Below, piece by piece: positions 46,401 through 57,799 of a stretch of DNA of 64,000 nt; positions within the stretch are counted from its first letter, which is position 1, and the number at the start of each line of letters is the position of its first letter. The position numbers were made by a program, and so were the translations under genes. This DNA is from Neelides folsomi (lineage: Eukaryota; Arthropoda; Collembola; Neelipleona; Neelidae). The stretch lies in NCBI GenBank assembly GCA_034687125.1, contig JAQGBZ010000125.1, positions 1 through 64,000 of the forward strand. The letters run 5' to 3'. The notes under the pieces were generated by a model that was given only the letters and a program-made list of their open reading frames with translations, had not been told where the DNA came from and did not search any database.

Positions 46401-49400
46401 TTGACTTAACTAGGTCTCAGTCTATCAAGTACAAATTGACTAAATAGACTCAAAACATAAAAGTATATAAATTTTTAATATATTAATTTCAACAACAATT
46501 TAACTTGATTAAAGTCCAAGTTAAATACAGTTGAATAGAATAATTGTTATTATTAAATCTAGGAACTGGAGAGTTTAATAATATTAAATATTCCTCAATG
46601 AGGATATGTATGGGAGAGTTTTAGTGAGCGTGTTGGCTCTTTAGAGTTTTTGGGTTGACTGGAGGTTGGAAGCAAATTGTTCGTCAGAGTAGTTGTGGAT
46701 GAATCAAAGGCCGTGGAGGGTCAGGCCCACCACCTCGACCAATCAAAACCCCTTCCACACACCTCGTACGATTATCAAACACTCCAAGAAAAATTCGCTT
46801 ACACGAGTTCCATGCCGTTGATCCTATTTGCATACTCATGAGATTCGCAAATGTGTAGCTGTACTATATGTATACCTATACTATACATTATAAATTCCTA
46901 TTCCTTCAGAAAAATATATGAGAATCATCGACCTATACTACCTATGTAAATAATACCAAGGTGTATGGTTTATCCTTGGCTATTAATATAAAAACAGATC
47001 AGACAATCCACAGATACAAAAACTTCATTGAAATGGAGGTGTTGGCGCCCTGTCTGCGACGTACACACATTTCTTATATAACAAATTGCGTTCTTTTCCA
47101 ACAAAAATCCATTCATTTGTCTTTCCCACCTTTTCCCTTTGTTCAGCGAGTTTAATACTCCAAGTACAATTTGTAATTTAATAATGTTTAATTTAATACA
47201 ATGAGTATACTTAATACAATAATCCATTAAAAATTACAGAATAAATATTATAGGACTAATTTGATAATGGCTTTTAAATAAAATAAAATATAAAAGTCAG
47301 AGGATTTAAAAGTAAAGATAAGATGTGTCATGATGTGTCGTGATAATTTGATAATTTCCAAGAGTAAAAAATCAATATGTATAGCATATAGCAGTGGGTA
47401 TTTGAAGTGAATTTAAACTACGCAGAAAGTGTAGTTTAGGTTTCAATGAAACGAGGAGAAATTCCTGTCTGGGTTTTTGGTCCTACTACGACGCAATAGG
47501 AGATTTGTTCTGGAAGAGGAAGAACGGCGTAGAAATTCCCCACTGCCCCACTCCCGCACCTCTATCAATTGGGCCAATGTTGAGAGTTTACGACCTTGAG
47601 GACGGGACAATCCCACATTCAACACACACCCCTATCTAGGAACATATCTTCCACTTCCACTTTACTTACACCCATCGACTAACTATATATGTTACATACA
47701 TGTTAAATTACATTTAATTACATTATTGAGCAATTTACTAAAAGCATACGTTTATGCACTCCAATTCACATTGATATTGAAATGAGAGATGTTGGATTTT
47801 CCTCTTTTAATCTGGAAGTGCGCTGTTCGCTTAACTTTAAATTCTCATGTTTTCTTTCTACTCTTAATGTTAGCTCTTATTTAAATATTTATAATGGGGT
47901 AAGTTAAAGGAAGTTGAGGCGTGTGTTTGAATGGATTAAAGGAACTTCCTTTGTGAGTGTGAAGAAGCAGGAAGATGAAAAGGCCATTGAGGGCAAAGGC
48001 CTTGAGAATCCCTCAACCTCTTTCCCATTTGTAGATTTACTCCCATATACCATATATATTTATGTATTTATTTATGTATTTATAAATGTCTCTTCCCATT
48101 CTCCTGACACTATATAAGAATAGGTATGTGAGAATAAGCGGGAAGGAATATCTGAAAAGGAAGGAATAATTTTCTATCTCTCAACTCGAAAACATCACAA
48201 GATTCATCGATGAGTGAGGAACAAAAGAAGTTCGTCATTCAACTTCCGCTCTTCCGCTTATTGTGAGAATCTCGGATTTGAGCGATAATGAGATTTGCTC
48301 CCTTGTTTTCTCTTATCTATGCACTATGCAATTTCTTTGGCTCTTTGGCCCAATTAGCTGTCTAAACGTCGGATTCCTAATGGAGATCTTTTGCGTTGTT
48401 ATCTTAAACATTCTCAATAAATAGGGATTAATCGAATATACTATAAAGACCATATCATGGCGTATGAAGCATGATCAAAAGGCTAACAATAAGTATTTTG
48501 AGAGTAAATGATATAAAAACCCATTATTCACTAACTATATTATTTTCAAAATTTTAATATTTATATACGGAATTCAAATTGGAAAATAAGATCGATCATT
48601 TCTTTTGCTATTCATTTACAAACCAAAGCACCATAATTGAAAGAAATGAATTTTGAATATGTAAAGTGTATGTGCTATACACTGATACATACTTGATACT
48701 GCATACTTGATTGATAATAATCCGATTATAGAAATAGGTATTTAAATTAGATTTTTTTTACCTAAAATGATACTTGAACAATGTTAAACATTGATAGAAT
48801 TTGTGTTCTTGAACTACAATTGAAAACTGTGATAAAATAAAATGCTTTAATTATAAACTACAAGGACTACCCCCTTGTTGGTATTCCATATACTTTACTT
48901 ATAATCTCACACAGCCAGACAGACAGACACAGTAGACATTGAATTGTTCACCCGAACATATAAAAATTATGGATTAAAACAACCTTATACTTCAACATCA
49001 CATGACCAAAAATTAAATTTAAAAACAAATGTGAAATAAAATATCTTTAAAGTAAACAATAAAATTTTAAATAATAATCAAATGTTTAATATCCGTAAGC
49101 TCATTTACAGGTTATTATTAAAGGTAAATAATTCCAAACAGAGAGAAGTTCTACTATATTATTTACAAAACCACGACACTATAGAGTACCATTACATTAT
49201 AACAAGAATAATAACGATAAAAGTCAAAAGACATTTGTTCGAATAAAGAAAGATATTTCACTAAAAACGAAAAACGAGCGTTTTATGTGTCATCCTCGTG
49301 CTCATCGTATCATGTGCTTTTGTGTCAGGAAGCTAATGCTAAATATAGGTGAATGGACCATTAATAAATATTCCAGAAAAATAAATTATTTTATTTTATA

Positions 49401-50464
49401 ATCCACATTAATCCATTCTTCTGAATTCTGAATAGAATAATTCATTATAGAACGAGAACGATTCTTATGGTTATTAATTTATCTAAATATGGCATGGTAG
49501 GAAATGAAGCCGAGTTCCCTATACGGGATTTAATATGTAAACTGCTAATCATTCTTGTTAAATGTGTGAGTAATAGAGTAATGGTAGTCGGAGAATTAAC
49601 TAGACCGTGTCATTTAAACCTTTCGAGCTTTCCTACTTTCACTCTAATAATATTCCTCTCTACACCAAATAAGTAAATTGTAAACAAAAACACCTTGAAG
49701 CGAACACTTTCTAAATACCAATAAATTGAATGAACTTTATGAGCTATTTAATGAAAGAGAAAGACTGAAGATTCCCGATGCAACAGATCCCTTTGTTACA
49801 TAATCTATGAATGCCAATGGATTGAAAGGTCGGAATGATTTACCTGGGCAGTTTGGATGAAAGATCGATCGATAAAAAGGTTATTAAACTTCCTTTAGCT
49901 AGCCCCGAATATTCTTCTATTTAACACGGTCGGAATGGGTGGGAGATGAAGAAGCGGAGATGCGGGAGAGATCGGGTGTTTTATAATAAACCTCAGAGTT
50001 CACTAACATCTCAATGAGAACTGACGATGGGAATAAAAAAGGTTGACGTCCGAAACGTAAGTAAAAAATAAGAAGGGAATCCCCTTCAACTCACCTCCAA
50101 GTCAATCAGTCCATGGACTTCACGTTCAGCTTCTCCTTCACTTGGGAATTTATCTTCATCCCCCAATTAGCACATGGTGGGATAATGGAACGGGGTTAAA
50201 TGTAATCCACTTATTTTTAATTTTACAATAATTTCGACTCCGAAGATGATGGGACTGGAAAGAATTGGCTACCAGATTTTAGCAATTTACTTTTATTTAT
50301 AAATAGAAATTGTCTCAATTCATACTGGAAAGAAATGTTGGACTAAAGGGTGAGAGGAATTCAAACTGCTTGGTTTCTAAATTGATAAACTATATATTGC
50401 TTTTTTAACCTTTAATTAATATAATCACAATTACGGATAAATTATAGACATAAATAGTGTCAGG
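43457..50464. other. 7 kb gene-poor region
   Basis: I find no exon I can defend. Notable sequence: a run of about 17 G at 45073-45090; a less AT-rich patch at 46620-46820 and another at 47440-47640, either of which could be an untranslated lipin exon or an upstream regulatory segment; and a long non-AT patch around 49900-50200 upstream of YEATS4. Open frames here (for example 45362-45604, 46961-47155, 47914-48117) are low complexity or start at non-ATG codons and match no family. Confidence 0.5.
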
Positions 50465-51741
50465 ATGGCTACTCCAGGTCCCAATCTCTCAGATTTTGGT
50501 CCAGACTCTGGAGGAAGACTCAAGGTAAATTAATTTAGGTTGATTTAACAATTGGCCCTTTTATAACCATTATCGGCTTATTCGGCGTCGTTTCATTTTA
50601 TAAAAAAATTGTAGAAATTCTTAATTTCATTAAATCTTATAGATTTGCCATTATAATGATAAAATAATAATATATTTCATTTGATTCGGTGTATAAACTA
50701 ATTTGCTACATTATCTTTTAAGGGCGTAACGATTGTAAAGCCGATTGTCGTTGGAAATGTCGCTCGTTGGTTTGGGAAGAAACGTGAGGAAGATGGTCAC
50801 ACACACAGCTGGACAGTTTACATTCGTCCTTACGGTCCTGAGGATTATTCCTCCTTCATCAAAAAAGTTCATTTCAAACTCCATGACTCTTATGCCAATC
50901 CAAATCGAATCGTCACTCGTCCGCCCTACGAAGTTCAGGAAACTGGATGGGGAGAGTTTGAAGTTACAATTAAAATCCATTTCCACGATCCCATTGAAAG
51001 GCCTGTAAGTATACAACAAACGTTTAATTTCACTTAACTATAATATAATTAAAATTCTTAAATATCCAATTTTGTGAATTTTTAAATTAATATAAAACGA
51101 TTTTTTACTTTTTCAGGTCACATTGTACCATGTTCTTAAGCTGTTTGTCAGTGGCGGCGAAGGATCCCAACCAGTTGCAATGAAAAAACCTCTCGTTTCT
51201 GAATTTTATGACGAAATCACATTCCTTGACCCAAGTCTTGCTATGGCTGCCTTCCTTGATGCTGTTCGACCAGCAACTGCTTACAAACATGATACTGATT
51301 GTGAGATTTTACAAATTAATTAAACCTTATAAAGCTTATAACTTTTAATAATTTATCTGAAACTTAGATTTTTAATGCTTATATATAGTAGTTTATTTAA
51401 GTTTGTTTTGAAGTCAGTTACTAAAATATTGCATTTATAGATCAATTATATTAAAATTATTTCACATTGATTTCATTTTTAAATTAGTTGAAGAAAAGAA
51501 GCGCCAAGCCAAGCGACAAATTGGAGATGCTCGAATACGAGTCAAATCAGCTATCGGAGATTTAAAGGAGAAACTCACCCTCGCCCGAAACACAATAACT
51601 TCCATCAAAGAAGAGATGAAAACGGGAGAAAAGGGAGAAACTCCTAAACGACCTCCACTTCCAGCACTTCTACCAGTAAAAGCATTTCAAGCTGCGGCCA
51701 AAGAGGCTTCACTTGCAATCAAAATTGAGCAAAATCCTTAA
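50465..51741 (+). CDS. YEATS4: YEATS domain protein GAS41
   Basis: Known: acyl-lysine histone reader and subunit of TIP60/SRCAP chromatin remodelling complexes. Four exons: 50465-50524, 50723-51004, 51117-51300, 51488-51741; 780 bases, 259 residues (human 227). After a short N-terminus ([20 protein letters not shown]), the YEATS fold begins [20 protein letters not shown] and includes the histone-binding [32 protein letters not shown] and [17 protein letters not shown], with the aromatic W-G-E-F pocket intact. Exon 3 covers the remainder ([20 protein letters not shown]). Exon 4 encodes the family's C-terminal coiled coil ([19 protein letters not shown]) and a longer-than-usual Pro/Ala tail. 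An AATAAA lies about 160 bases downstream at 51904-51909. Confidence 0.95.
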
Positions 51742-52165
51742 TATTTTCATTTCTATTTACTCATTGTAAATATTACTCTTTAAAACACTTAGTATTAGTT
51801 CTAGTATCGCATTTATATCTTTTTTAATATTATAAGTAATATACTTATTAAATTACTTTTATATCTTCTACTATACTATAAATACTATACATACTAATAT
51901 ACAAATAAAAATGTTATATAATGTCATCTTAATGTTAATGATTAACTACCATTAAGTAATTATAAGTTAATGATTTAACCATTTAACGATAAATATTAAT
52001 GATAAAGTTGATTGAACAGTTGATATTTGAATCTAGAAAGAATGGTGAATTTTGATAATTGAATAAAATATGAATTGCAATAAATGAAAGTGAATTGAAT
52101 TTTAATTTATCGGAATAAAAACCTCATTTTATTTCTCATTTTCCGTTGGCCACCAATTAGATTAC
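51742..52165. other. convergent 3' flanks of YEATS4 and RPL35
   Basis: AT-rich 3' untranslated and spacer sequence. It contains AATAAA for YEATS4 at 51904-51909 (another at 52062-52067), and a reverse-strand AATAAA at 52133-52128 for RPL35, 33 bases past its stop codon. Confidence 0.6.
52128..52133 (-). promoter_or_regulatory. polyadenylation signal of RPL35
   Basis: TTTATT on the plus strand reads AATAAA on the gene's strand, 33 bases after the RPL35 stop. A short 3' untranslated region is typical of ribosomal protein genes. Confidence 0.6.
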
Positions 52166-53042
52166 TTAAGCCTTAAGAGCAAAGTTTCTCTTAGGGAAGG
52201 CTCTCATCTTCTTGAGGGTCTTAGGAGTCTTGAGGTTCTTTTCGTGCTTGGTCAACTCACGTCTCTTTGCACGCGTCTTCTTCGGCCTCAAGTCAATGGG
52301 AATTTGCTTCTTGTTCTGAAATTAAAAAATTCATAAATTAGCTTCGTGATTTTAACATCAATCAAGTAAATAAGTAAATTGGATATGACTTTAGTTCCCA
52401 TTTAACAAATATCAATAAATGCAAAAGGTGATGATTTTATATTTAATTGCCTTGTAGTATTTCTTCAAATTCTCCTTTTGCTTCTGGTGCATAACAATGT
52501 AAACTCGGGCGATCGCTTTCCTCACCACGCGGCTGAAATTAACAAATTGGATTAATTTATAATTTTAACAATCCTTCAAATATAATAGTATGAATCTTGA
52601 ATGATTATAGTTATTGAATTTAAAGTTAAATTGTTATAACGTTATTGTATTTAATTATTAATTCTATTTACATTTTTGAGAGTTTCGACGCCGCTCCACC
52701 GGTGACTTTCGCCACTCTGAGGGACTGAAGTTCTCCTTTGAGGTCATCAAGTTGCTTCTCCAAGTCCTCTTTCTTCTTCAGCCGCAGCTCGCTGCATTTG
52801 ACCTTCACCTATAAACCAATCAACTTATTAATTTCTACCTTAATTAACCTTCTCAAAACTCAATTAAATGCGGAAATGTAAATTGGCCACGTTGACTCAA
52901 TCTCAAATTGTATTCATCATTCCTCCCAAACAATCGCTATTTTAATTTCCCATTGTTGATAAACTTATTCAATGGTATTTGAAGGGTCAAGTGGAGGTCA
53001 AAATAGAATGATTAAGAGTTAATTGAAGGTTTAACTTACCAT
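52166..53042 (-). CDS. RPL35: 60S ribosomal protein L35 (uL29)
   Basis: Structural protein of the large ribosomal subunit near the exit tunnel. Four exons: 53042-53040 (ATG only), 52808-52672, 52532-52451, 52315-52166; 123 residues, exactly the length of the human protein. The first intron directly follows the start codon, as in many ribosomal protein genes. Diagnostic segments: [67 protein letters not shown]. The third intron has a GC donor (TACAAG|GCAATT). No GT is available before an in-frame stop, and the protein alignment requires this junction. It shares an upstream region of about 690 bases with ARPC5, which is transcribed the other way. Confidence 0.95.
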
Positions 53043-53732
53043 TTTGGACAATTATCGATGGGGAGGATGGCGACTTGAGTGACCGGGCCGTGTGGCTGTG
53101 AAGTCTTGTTGGTTGTCAGAAGATGGCGGTCGAAGTCGAAATTTCCCTTTCCCTTATCTTCCCCTATCCTTCCCTGTGCTTTTGGTAAACCCCCCTTGAT
53201 ATGCTCCAGGCTGCGATGAGCCATCAAAGTACAATTGCAATACAAAGCAAGTGATCCTACGTGTGTAAACAATTGACACTCCTCTCTTTAATCTCCAATT
53301 ACATCTAATTACCCTCAAGGGTCCCTAATTATAAAGGTAAGTTGGAGTAAGATCACTTAATCTGGAATTAGTGTTTTTTGAACCTCAAAATCGTTGGTTT
53401 TATTTCTTGGAATTTACCGGCTTGACGCCGAACAATATTTTGATTTTAAGATTTTTATGAGCAAGATTATATTTAATTGTTATTTAAAGTTCACGATTAA
53501 TTTGGAAAAATTCATTTTATCACAATTCTATTTGTATAATGTACAATAATTAAAATTAAAGCAGTAAAACCTTTTATGCATAAAATTATTTAATCGATAA
53601 GTACTTTTTAAATAATGATTTTTTTTAAATTTTAAATATGTAATATTACATATTTAGTATTAGGATTTATATAAAGTGACTGATTCGGATCGTTAAAATG
53701 GAATTTAACTTTTTCAATGTATTATTTGTAGA
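53043..53732. promoter_or_regulatory. shared divergent promoter of RPL35 and ARPC5
   Basis: 690 bases separate the two start codons, which point away from each other. The RPL35-proximal 200 bases are markedly less AT-rich and contain pyrimidine-rich runs on the minus strand near 53090-53130, plausible for the start site of a ribosomal protein gene (a TOP-like start is inference). The ARPC5 side ends in an apparent 3' splice site (TTATTTGTAG) two bases before its ATG, implying a 5' untranslated intron. Confidence 0.45.
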
Positions 53733-54191
53733 ATGGCAAAGTGTACGAGAAGCGCCGCATTCCGTAAAATCGACGTGGACGAGTACAACGAGGACAATTA
53801 CAAAGACGACGAAGTTGGGGAATCCAGCGTGTTGCCTGCAGGGCTCGACGAGAGCGAAATCACCGGATTGTTAAATTCCGGAAAGGCCGTCGACGCCCTT
53901 CGTCTATGCCTTCGATCGGCCCCTTTGGGATCGAAGAATTCGGCAATGAAAGAAGCAGCCTTGGGGTTGACCCTTCGTGCTCTCCTAGCCATCAAATCAA
54001 GTCAAATGGAAGAAGTGGTCGCGTCCCTTGACCCCGATTCCGTCGACACGCTCATGAAATACATTTACAGGGGTTTTGAAATGCCTTCGGACGGTTCTTC
54101 GGCACATTTGCTGTCCTGGCACGAGAAGGTGTTTGCCGTTGGTGGCATTGGCTCAATCACCCGAGTACTCACGGACAAAAAGAGAGTTTGA
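53733..54191 (+). CDS. ARPC5: Arp2/3 complex subunit 5 (p16-Arc)
   Basis: Smallest subunit of the Arp2/3 actin-branching complex. It is a single coding exon, 152 residues, about the normal length for the family. It matches along its length: FRKIDVDEYNEDNYKDD near the start, then DESEITGLLNSGKAVDALRL, the helical middle (MKEAALGLTLRALLAIKSSQ), TLMKYIYRGFEMPSDGSSAH, LSWHEKVFAVGGIGSITRVL and DKKRV at the C-terminus. The ATG sits just inside an exon preceded by TTTGTAG. The coding sequence is intronless and strongly GC-rich at third positions compared with its surroundings, which fits selection for translation in a highly expressed gene or descent from a retrocopy. Confidence 0.95.
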   Translation: MAKCTRSAAFRKIDVDEYNEDNYKDDEVGESSVLPAGLDESEITGLLNSGKAVDALRLCLRSAPLGSKNSAMKEAALGLTLRALLAIKSSQMEEVVASLDPDSVDTLMKYIYRGFEMPSDGSSAHLLSWHEKVFAVGGIGSITRVLTDKKRV

Positions 54192-55251
54192 GACTTTCTT
54201 TGGTCCACCTGAGCATTTGCCAATTTACCTTAACTTTAACATTTATTAACAAATTAACAAATACCTACAATACTTACATGACCTACTAACATTAAACATA
54301 AAGCATAATTAATATGTATTAAATCGATTAATTAAAATTGAATGATTTATGAATTTAAATCAATTATATATATATAAAACTAAGTATACTTTTCTTTAAT
54401 ACTTTTTTAAATGTATTATGTTACAAGTTATGTTACAAATAATAATTTAAATTTCAAGTTTATTATTAATATTTATAGTAGTTTCATTTGTGTAAAGTTG
54501 TAGATTTAAAATTATTCGAATTGCTGAATGTATTATTAAACTTATCATACGTTTAATCATGATTTGATAAACAATGTATAATTATTTGTAAATTATGTAA
54601 ATTGAGCTTTATCGAAAATTTAAGAATTAAACGTCATTGAAAATAATATTTATTCCACTTATTTAAATATATTTCATAAAGTGTCGATTCTGATGACACA
54701 AGAAGAATAGCAGCAACACTTTGCTCACAATTTTTATAAACAATAAATACTATATTTATCATATTTATTGACATATTTACAATCATAAGAATCTTTGAAT
54801 AACATAAACAACAATAGTTAACAATTGATAGCTTAAAATTATATTGTAACTTAACCAGAAAAAGCATCATTTCTTTATAAGATTCCGTTGAGACAAGTGT
54901 TCAGTTAATTAACACTTTGTTTAACATAAAACATTGTAATAAAAATTTTAAAACAAAATAATTATTTAAACTTGTATCAATCGCAGACACTTTTGTGAGC
55001 ACATTGCCTAATTTCTTGAGAATTTTTCTGAATCTAATATATATTTAATTTAATAAATATTATTCAAGATAATAAAATCATAACTGTAAGTTAGATAGGC
55101 ATTTAATTAAAATTTGTATTTGATGAAGGAAATGACTAAAGAAGGGATAAAATTGTTAATATGATTTAAAGTATTTTTTTAATAAAATTTACTTTTTTAG
55201 CGCCTTAACAAACTTCTCACTTTTATATAAATAATTGTTCCGACTGTGAAT
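54192..55251. other. convergent 3' spacer, nothing supported
   Basis: AT-rich DNA between ARPC5 and RNF185 3' ends. The minus-strand frame at 54634-54870 is hydrophobic and low complexity, with no recognisable family and no promoter or splice context, so I do not annotate it. Confidence 0.55.
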
Positions 55252-55839
55252 TTAAGCCAGGAGGAGCCAAACGATGAACATGATTGCCACCCAGAGGAAG
55301 ACCTTTGACAACACTTCTTGTTCTTCTCGTTGTTCCTCATTTAAAAATCCCGCTTGTTGAACTCCACCGGGTCCTCCAGTTCCCCAATTGAAGGCCGAGG
55401 CGAAGAATCCAAAAGGGAAGGCTCCGATGCCGAAACTCATATGGAACGATCCATTGGGGCCATCGAACAGTCGAGCTTCTGGAGGTTCCGTCCGACTCGG
55501 CGTAGGTCTTGGGGGGATCTTCGACCTCGGGTCGACCCCTGACCCTCCACGTCCGTACAGAGGAATGACTTTGTCCCGAGAAATTGCAGCTTTGCAGACG
55601 GGACAGGACTGGCGATTAGGACGAGTTTCGAGCCATTGATGGAGACAAGGCCAACAGAAGAGATGGCCACAATGGGAGACGACAGCGTCTTTGGCCACAT
55701 CGAGACAAATGTTGCACTCGAAGGGTTTCTCGGCCTCATCGTCGTCGTCGTTTTTTTCCTCCGTCGGTCCCCGACGTTCCTCCTCTTGTGGTGGAGCTGT
55801 GGCGGACGTAGTAGTTGACGAAGCTGCTGCTTCTTCCAT
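55252..55839 (-). CDS. RNF185: RNF185/RNF5-type membrane E3 ubiquitin ligase
   Basis: ER-membrane RING ligase of the RNF5/RNF185 group, known for ER-associated degradation. It is a single coding exon of 195 residues (human RNF185 is 192). An acidic, low-complexity N-terminus ([12 protein letters not shown]) leads into a C3HC4 RING with C42, C45, C57, H59, C62, C65, C79 and C82 all present ([20 protein letters not shown] and [10 protein letters not shown]). The linker [12 protein letters not shown] and the [10 protein letters not shown] segment are family marks. The C-terminus is a hydrophobic anchor ([16 protein letters not shown]). Like ARPC5 it is intronless in its coding part and much more GC-rich than the surrounding DNA. 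It is divergent from ITPA. Confidence 0.93.
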   Translation of the reverse strand: MEEAAASSTTTSATAPPQEEERRGPTEEKNDDDDEAEKPFECNICLDVAKDAVVSHCGHLFCWPCLHQWLETRPNRQSCPVCKAAISRDKVIPLYGRGGSGVDPRSKIPPRPTPSRTEPPEARLFDGPNGSFHMSFGIGAFPFGFFASAFNWGTGGPGGVQQAGFLNEEQREEQEVLSKVFLWVAIMFIVWLLLA

Positions 55840-56550
55840 CTAATTTAAAAAAATAAACAATTAAATTCCATATTATGTATTGAATTATTTTATTATATAC
55901 AAAATATTGTACCTAAGTATATTCAGTTTATTTATTTTATAATATTAGATTATCTAAATTAATTTTATAATGGGAATTTAAGCTAATGACTCACTCTGAT
56001 CTTTAAAATGTATGATGACAATTATTGTAGGAATGCGTAAGATTTGGAAGTCCAAGATTTGGCCTTTGGGCCATCAACAACCACAACCTTACAACTTTTT
56101 ATTAAGATAAATGATGAAATAATTCCACCACTAACTATAATAATTTCTAATTTTGTCTAAATTGTAATTGCTTTCAATTTAAAGAAAACACGACGATCCT
56201 AATATGACGAGTAAGTTAATTTGGTTAAATTCCTTTAGTTGCAATTAGACTTAATCGCCTCCTCTCCCTAAGATTTCAACGAGATGACAATACTATTGAT
56301 TTCTCATATATAAAAAAGAGTTTAATCGTTGAGGATGTATTCCTCTGAAATTAAAGACAAGTGAGAAGTGACGAGGGTTGGTCGGTGTAGGGAGACGTGG
56401 GGTTGAAGGCAGTCACCTGTTACGGAATATGCGATGATATGAATATGTTGAAGGATCCTGCGCGAACTTCATCTCATCGTCCCAATGTTCGAAACTCGGC
56501 CGCTCAACGTCACTTTAAAACTTTAATTGTAATTTAATTTAATTGAAAAA
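55840..56550. promoter_or_regulatory. divergent upstream region of RNF185 and ITPA
   Basis: 711 bases between opposing start codons. The ITPA-proximal half (56340-56520) is less AT-rich and probably contains its promoter. No exon or repeat stands out. Confidence 0.4.
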
Positions 56551-57417
56551 ATGAGTCAGCCTGTGGCCCAAACCATCGCCATCAACCTCGTCACGGGGAA
56601 TGCGAATAAATTGAAGGAAATTCTCACGATCCTTGGATCCAATTTCCCATTTCAAGTAACAATCCCACTAATTATTAAATAATACATCTATTACAAATAT
56701 ATCCCAATTAAATTAGCTAATTGAATGTGAATTTCAATATAAACGATTTACTCAAAATACAAGCATTAGTTTATGTTTAACGTTTTATGAATTAAAAAAT
56801 AACTCGAATGTTTTATTTTATAGTTGGTTACGAATAATATCGATTTACCGGAATATCAAGGAGACGGTGACACAGTGTCGAAGTTGAAATGCAAATCCGC
56901 TTTCGAGACCGTCCAAGGCCCCGTGATTGTCGAAGATACCTGTCTTTGTTTCAACGGAATGAAGGGACTGCCCGGGCCTTATATCAAATGGTTCCTTAAA
57001 GCTCTTGGGGCCGAAGGGCTGCACAAAATGCTCGTTGGGTTTGAAGACAAGACAGCTTATGCAGTTGCGACTCTCGCTTATTACGATCATGGCCTCAAAG
57101 ATGTCATTCTCTTTAAAGTGAGTAAATCGTAAATCGTAATTAATATCATACACACTAAATTAGTAAAATTAGTAATATTTAACATTTTCAAATAATTAAC
57201 TTATTTTATTTTATTATTATAGGGAATAACGGAAGGAGTAATTGTTGAACCAAGAGGTGACAAAGGATTTGGTTGGGATTCTGCGTTCCTTCCGCTCGGC
57301 TACGACAAAACCTATGCGGAGATGACTGCTGAAGAGAAAAACGAAGTTTCCCATCGGAAAAAGGCCATTGAAGCAATGAGGGATTATTTTATCGAGTCTC
57401 AGCTCAATGCAATGTAA
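56551..57417 (+). CDS. ITPA: inosine triphosphate pyrophosphatase
   Basis: Hydrolyses ITP, dITP and XTP to monophosphates, cleansing nucleotide pools of deaminated purines. Three exons: 56551-56655, 56824-57117, 57223-57417; 197 residues (human 194). The family's substrate-binding loop is [10 protein letters not shown] near the N-terminus, followed by [20 protein letters not shown] and the [13 protein letters not shown] motif, then ME-type [17 protein letters not shown]. All these signature segments are intact. An AATAAA lies at 57573-57578, about 155 bases past the stop, on the convergent side facing STEEP1. Confidence 0.95.
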
Positions 57418-57799
57418 AAACAAAACAAATGCACACAAAACTAAACAACTTCACCCGAAACATGACACTGATGAGCTGATGACACGAATAGCCAAATAAG
57501 AGGCAATGCAAAAGGGGAATGCAAAATACCGGAGATATTAAACACAAATTATGACCGAGATATTTACTTGAGAATAAATTAATTAGGATTGTCAATTTTA
57601 AAATCATTTATTTATTTTTAAAATCATGTAACAAACAATTTGATTATTAAGAATTTTTGTACAGTTATAAAAATTTACTTTATATTAATATAGGAAGAAA
57701 ATACTATGTAAAATATTTATAGTGTCAATATATGTCAAAATTACAATTTTATATTGATTCAATATAATATATTGAATCAATAGCTTATAAAATAAGGAT
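57418..57799. other. convergent 3' spacer of ITPA and STEEP1
   Basis: Holds the ITPA 3' untranslated region with AATAAA at 57573-57578. An inverted TTGATTCAATATAATATATTGAATCAA palindrome-like motif lies at about 57755-57781, which would form a short hairpin. Nothing else is supported. Confidence 0.5.

Noticed and set aside
54634-54870. hydrophobic minus-strand frame
   Set aside because: AT-driven hydrophobicity, non-ATG neighbourhood, no family match.
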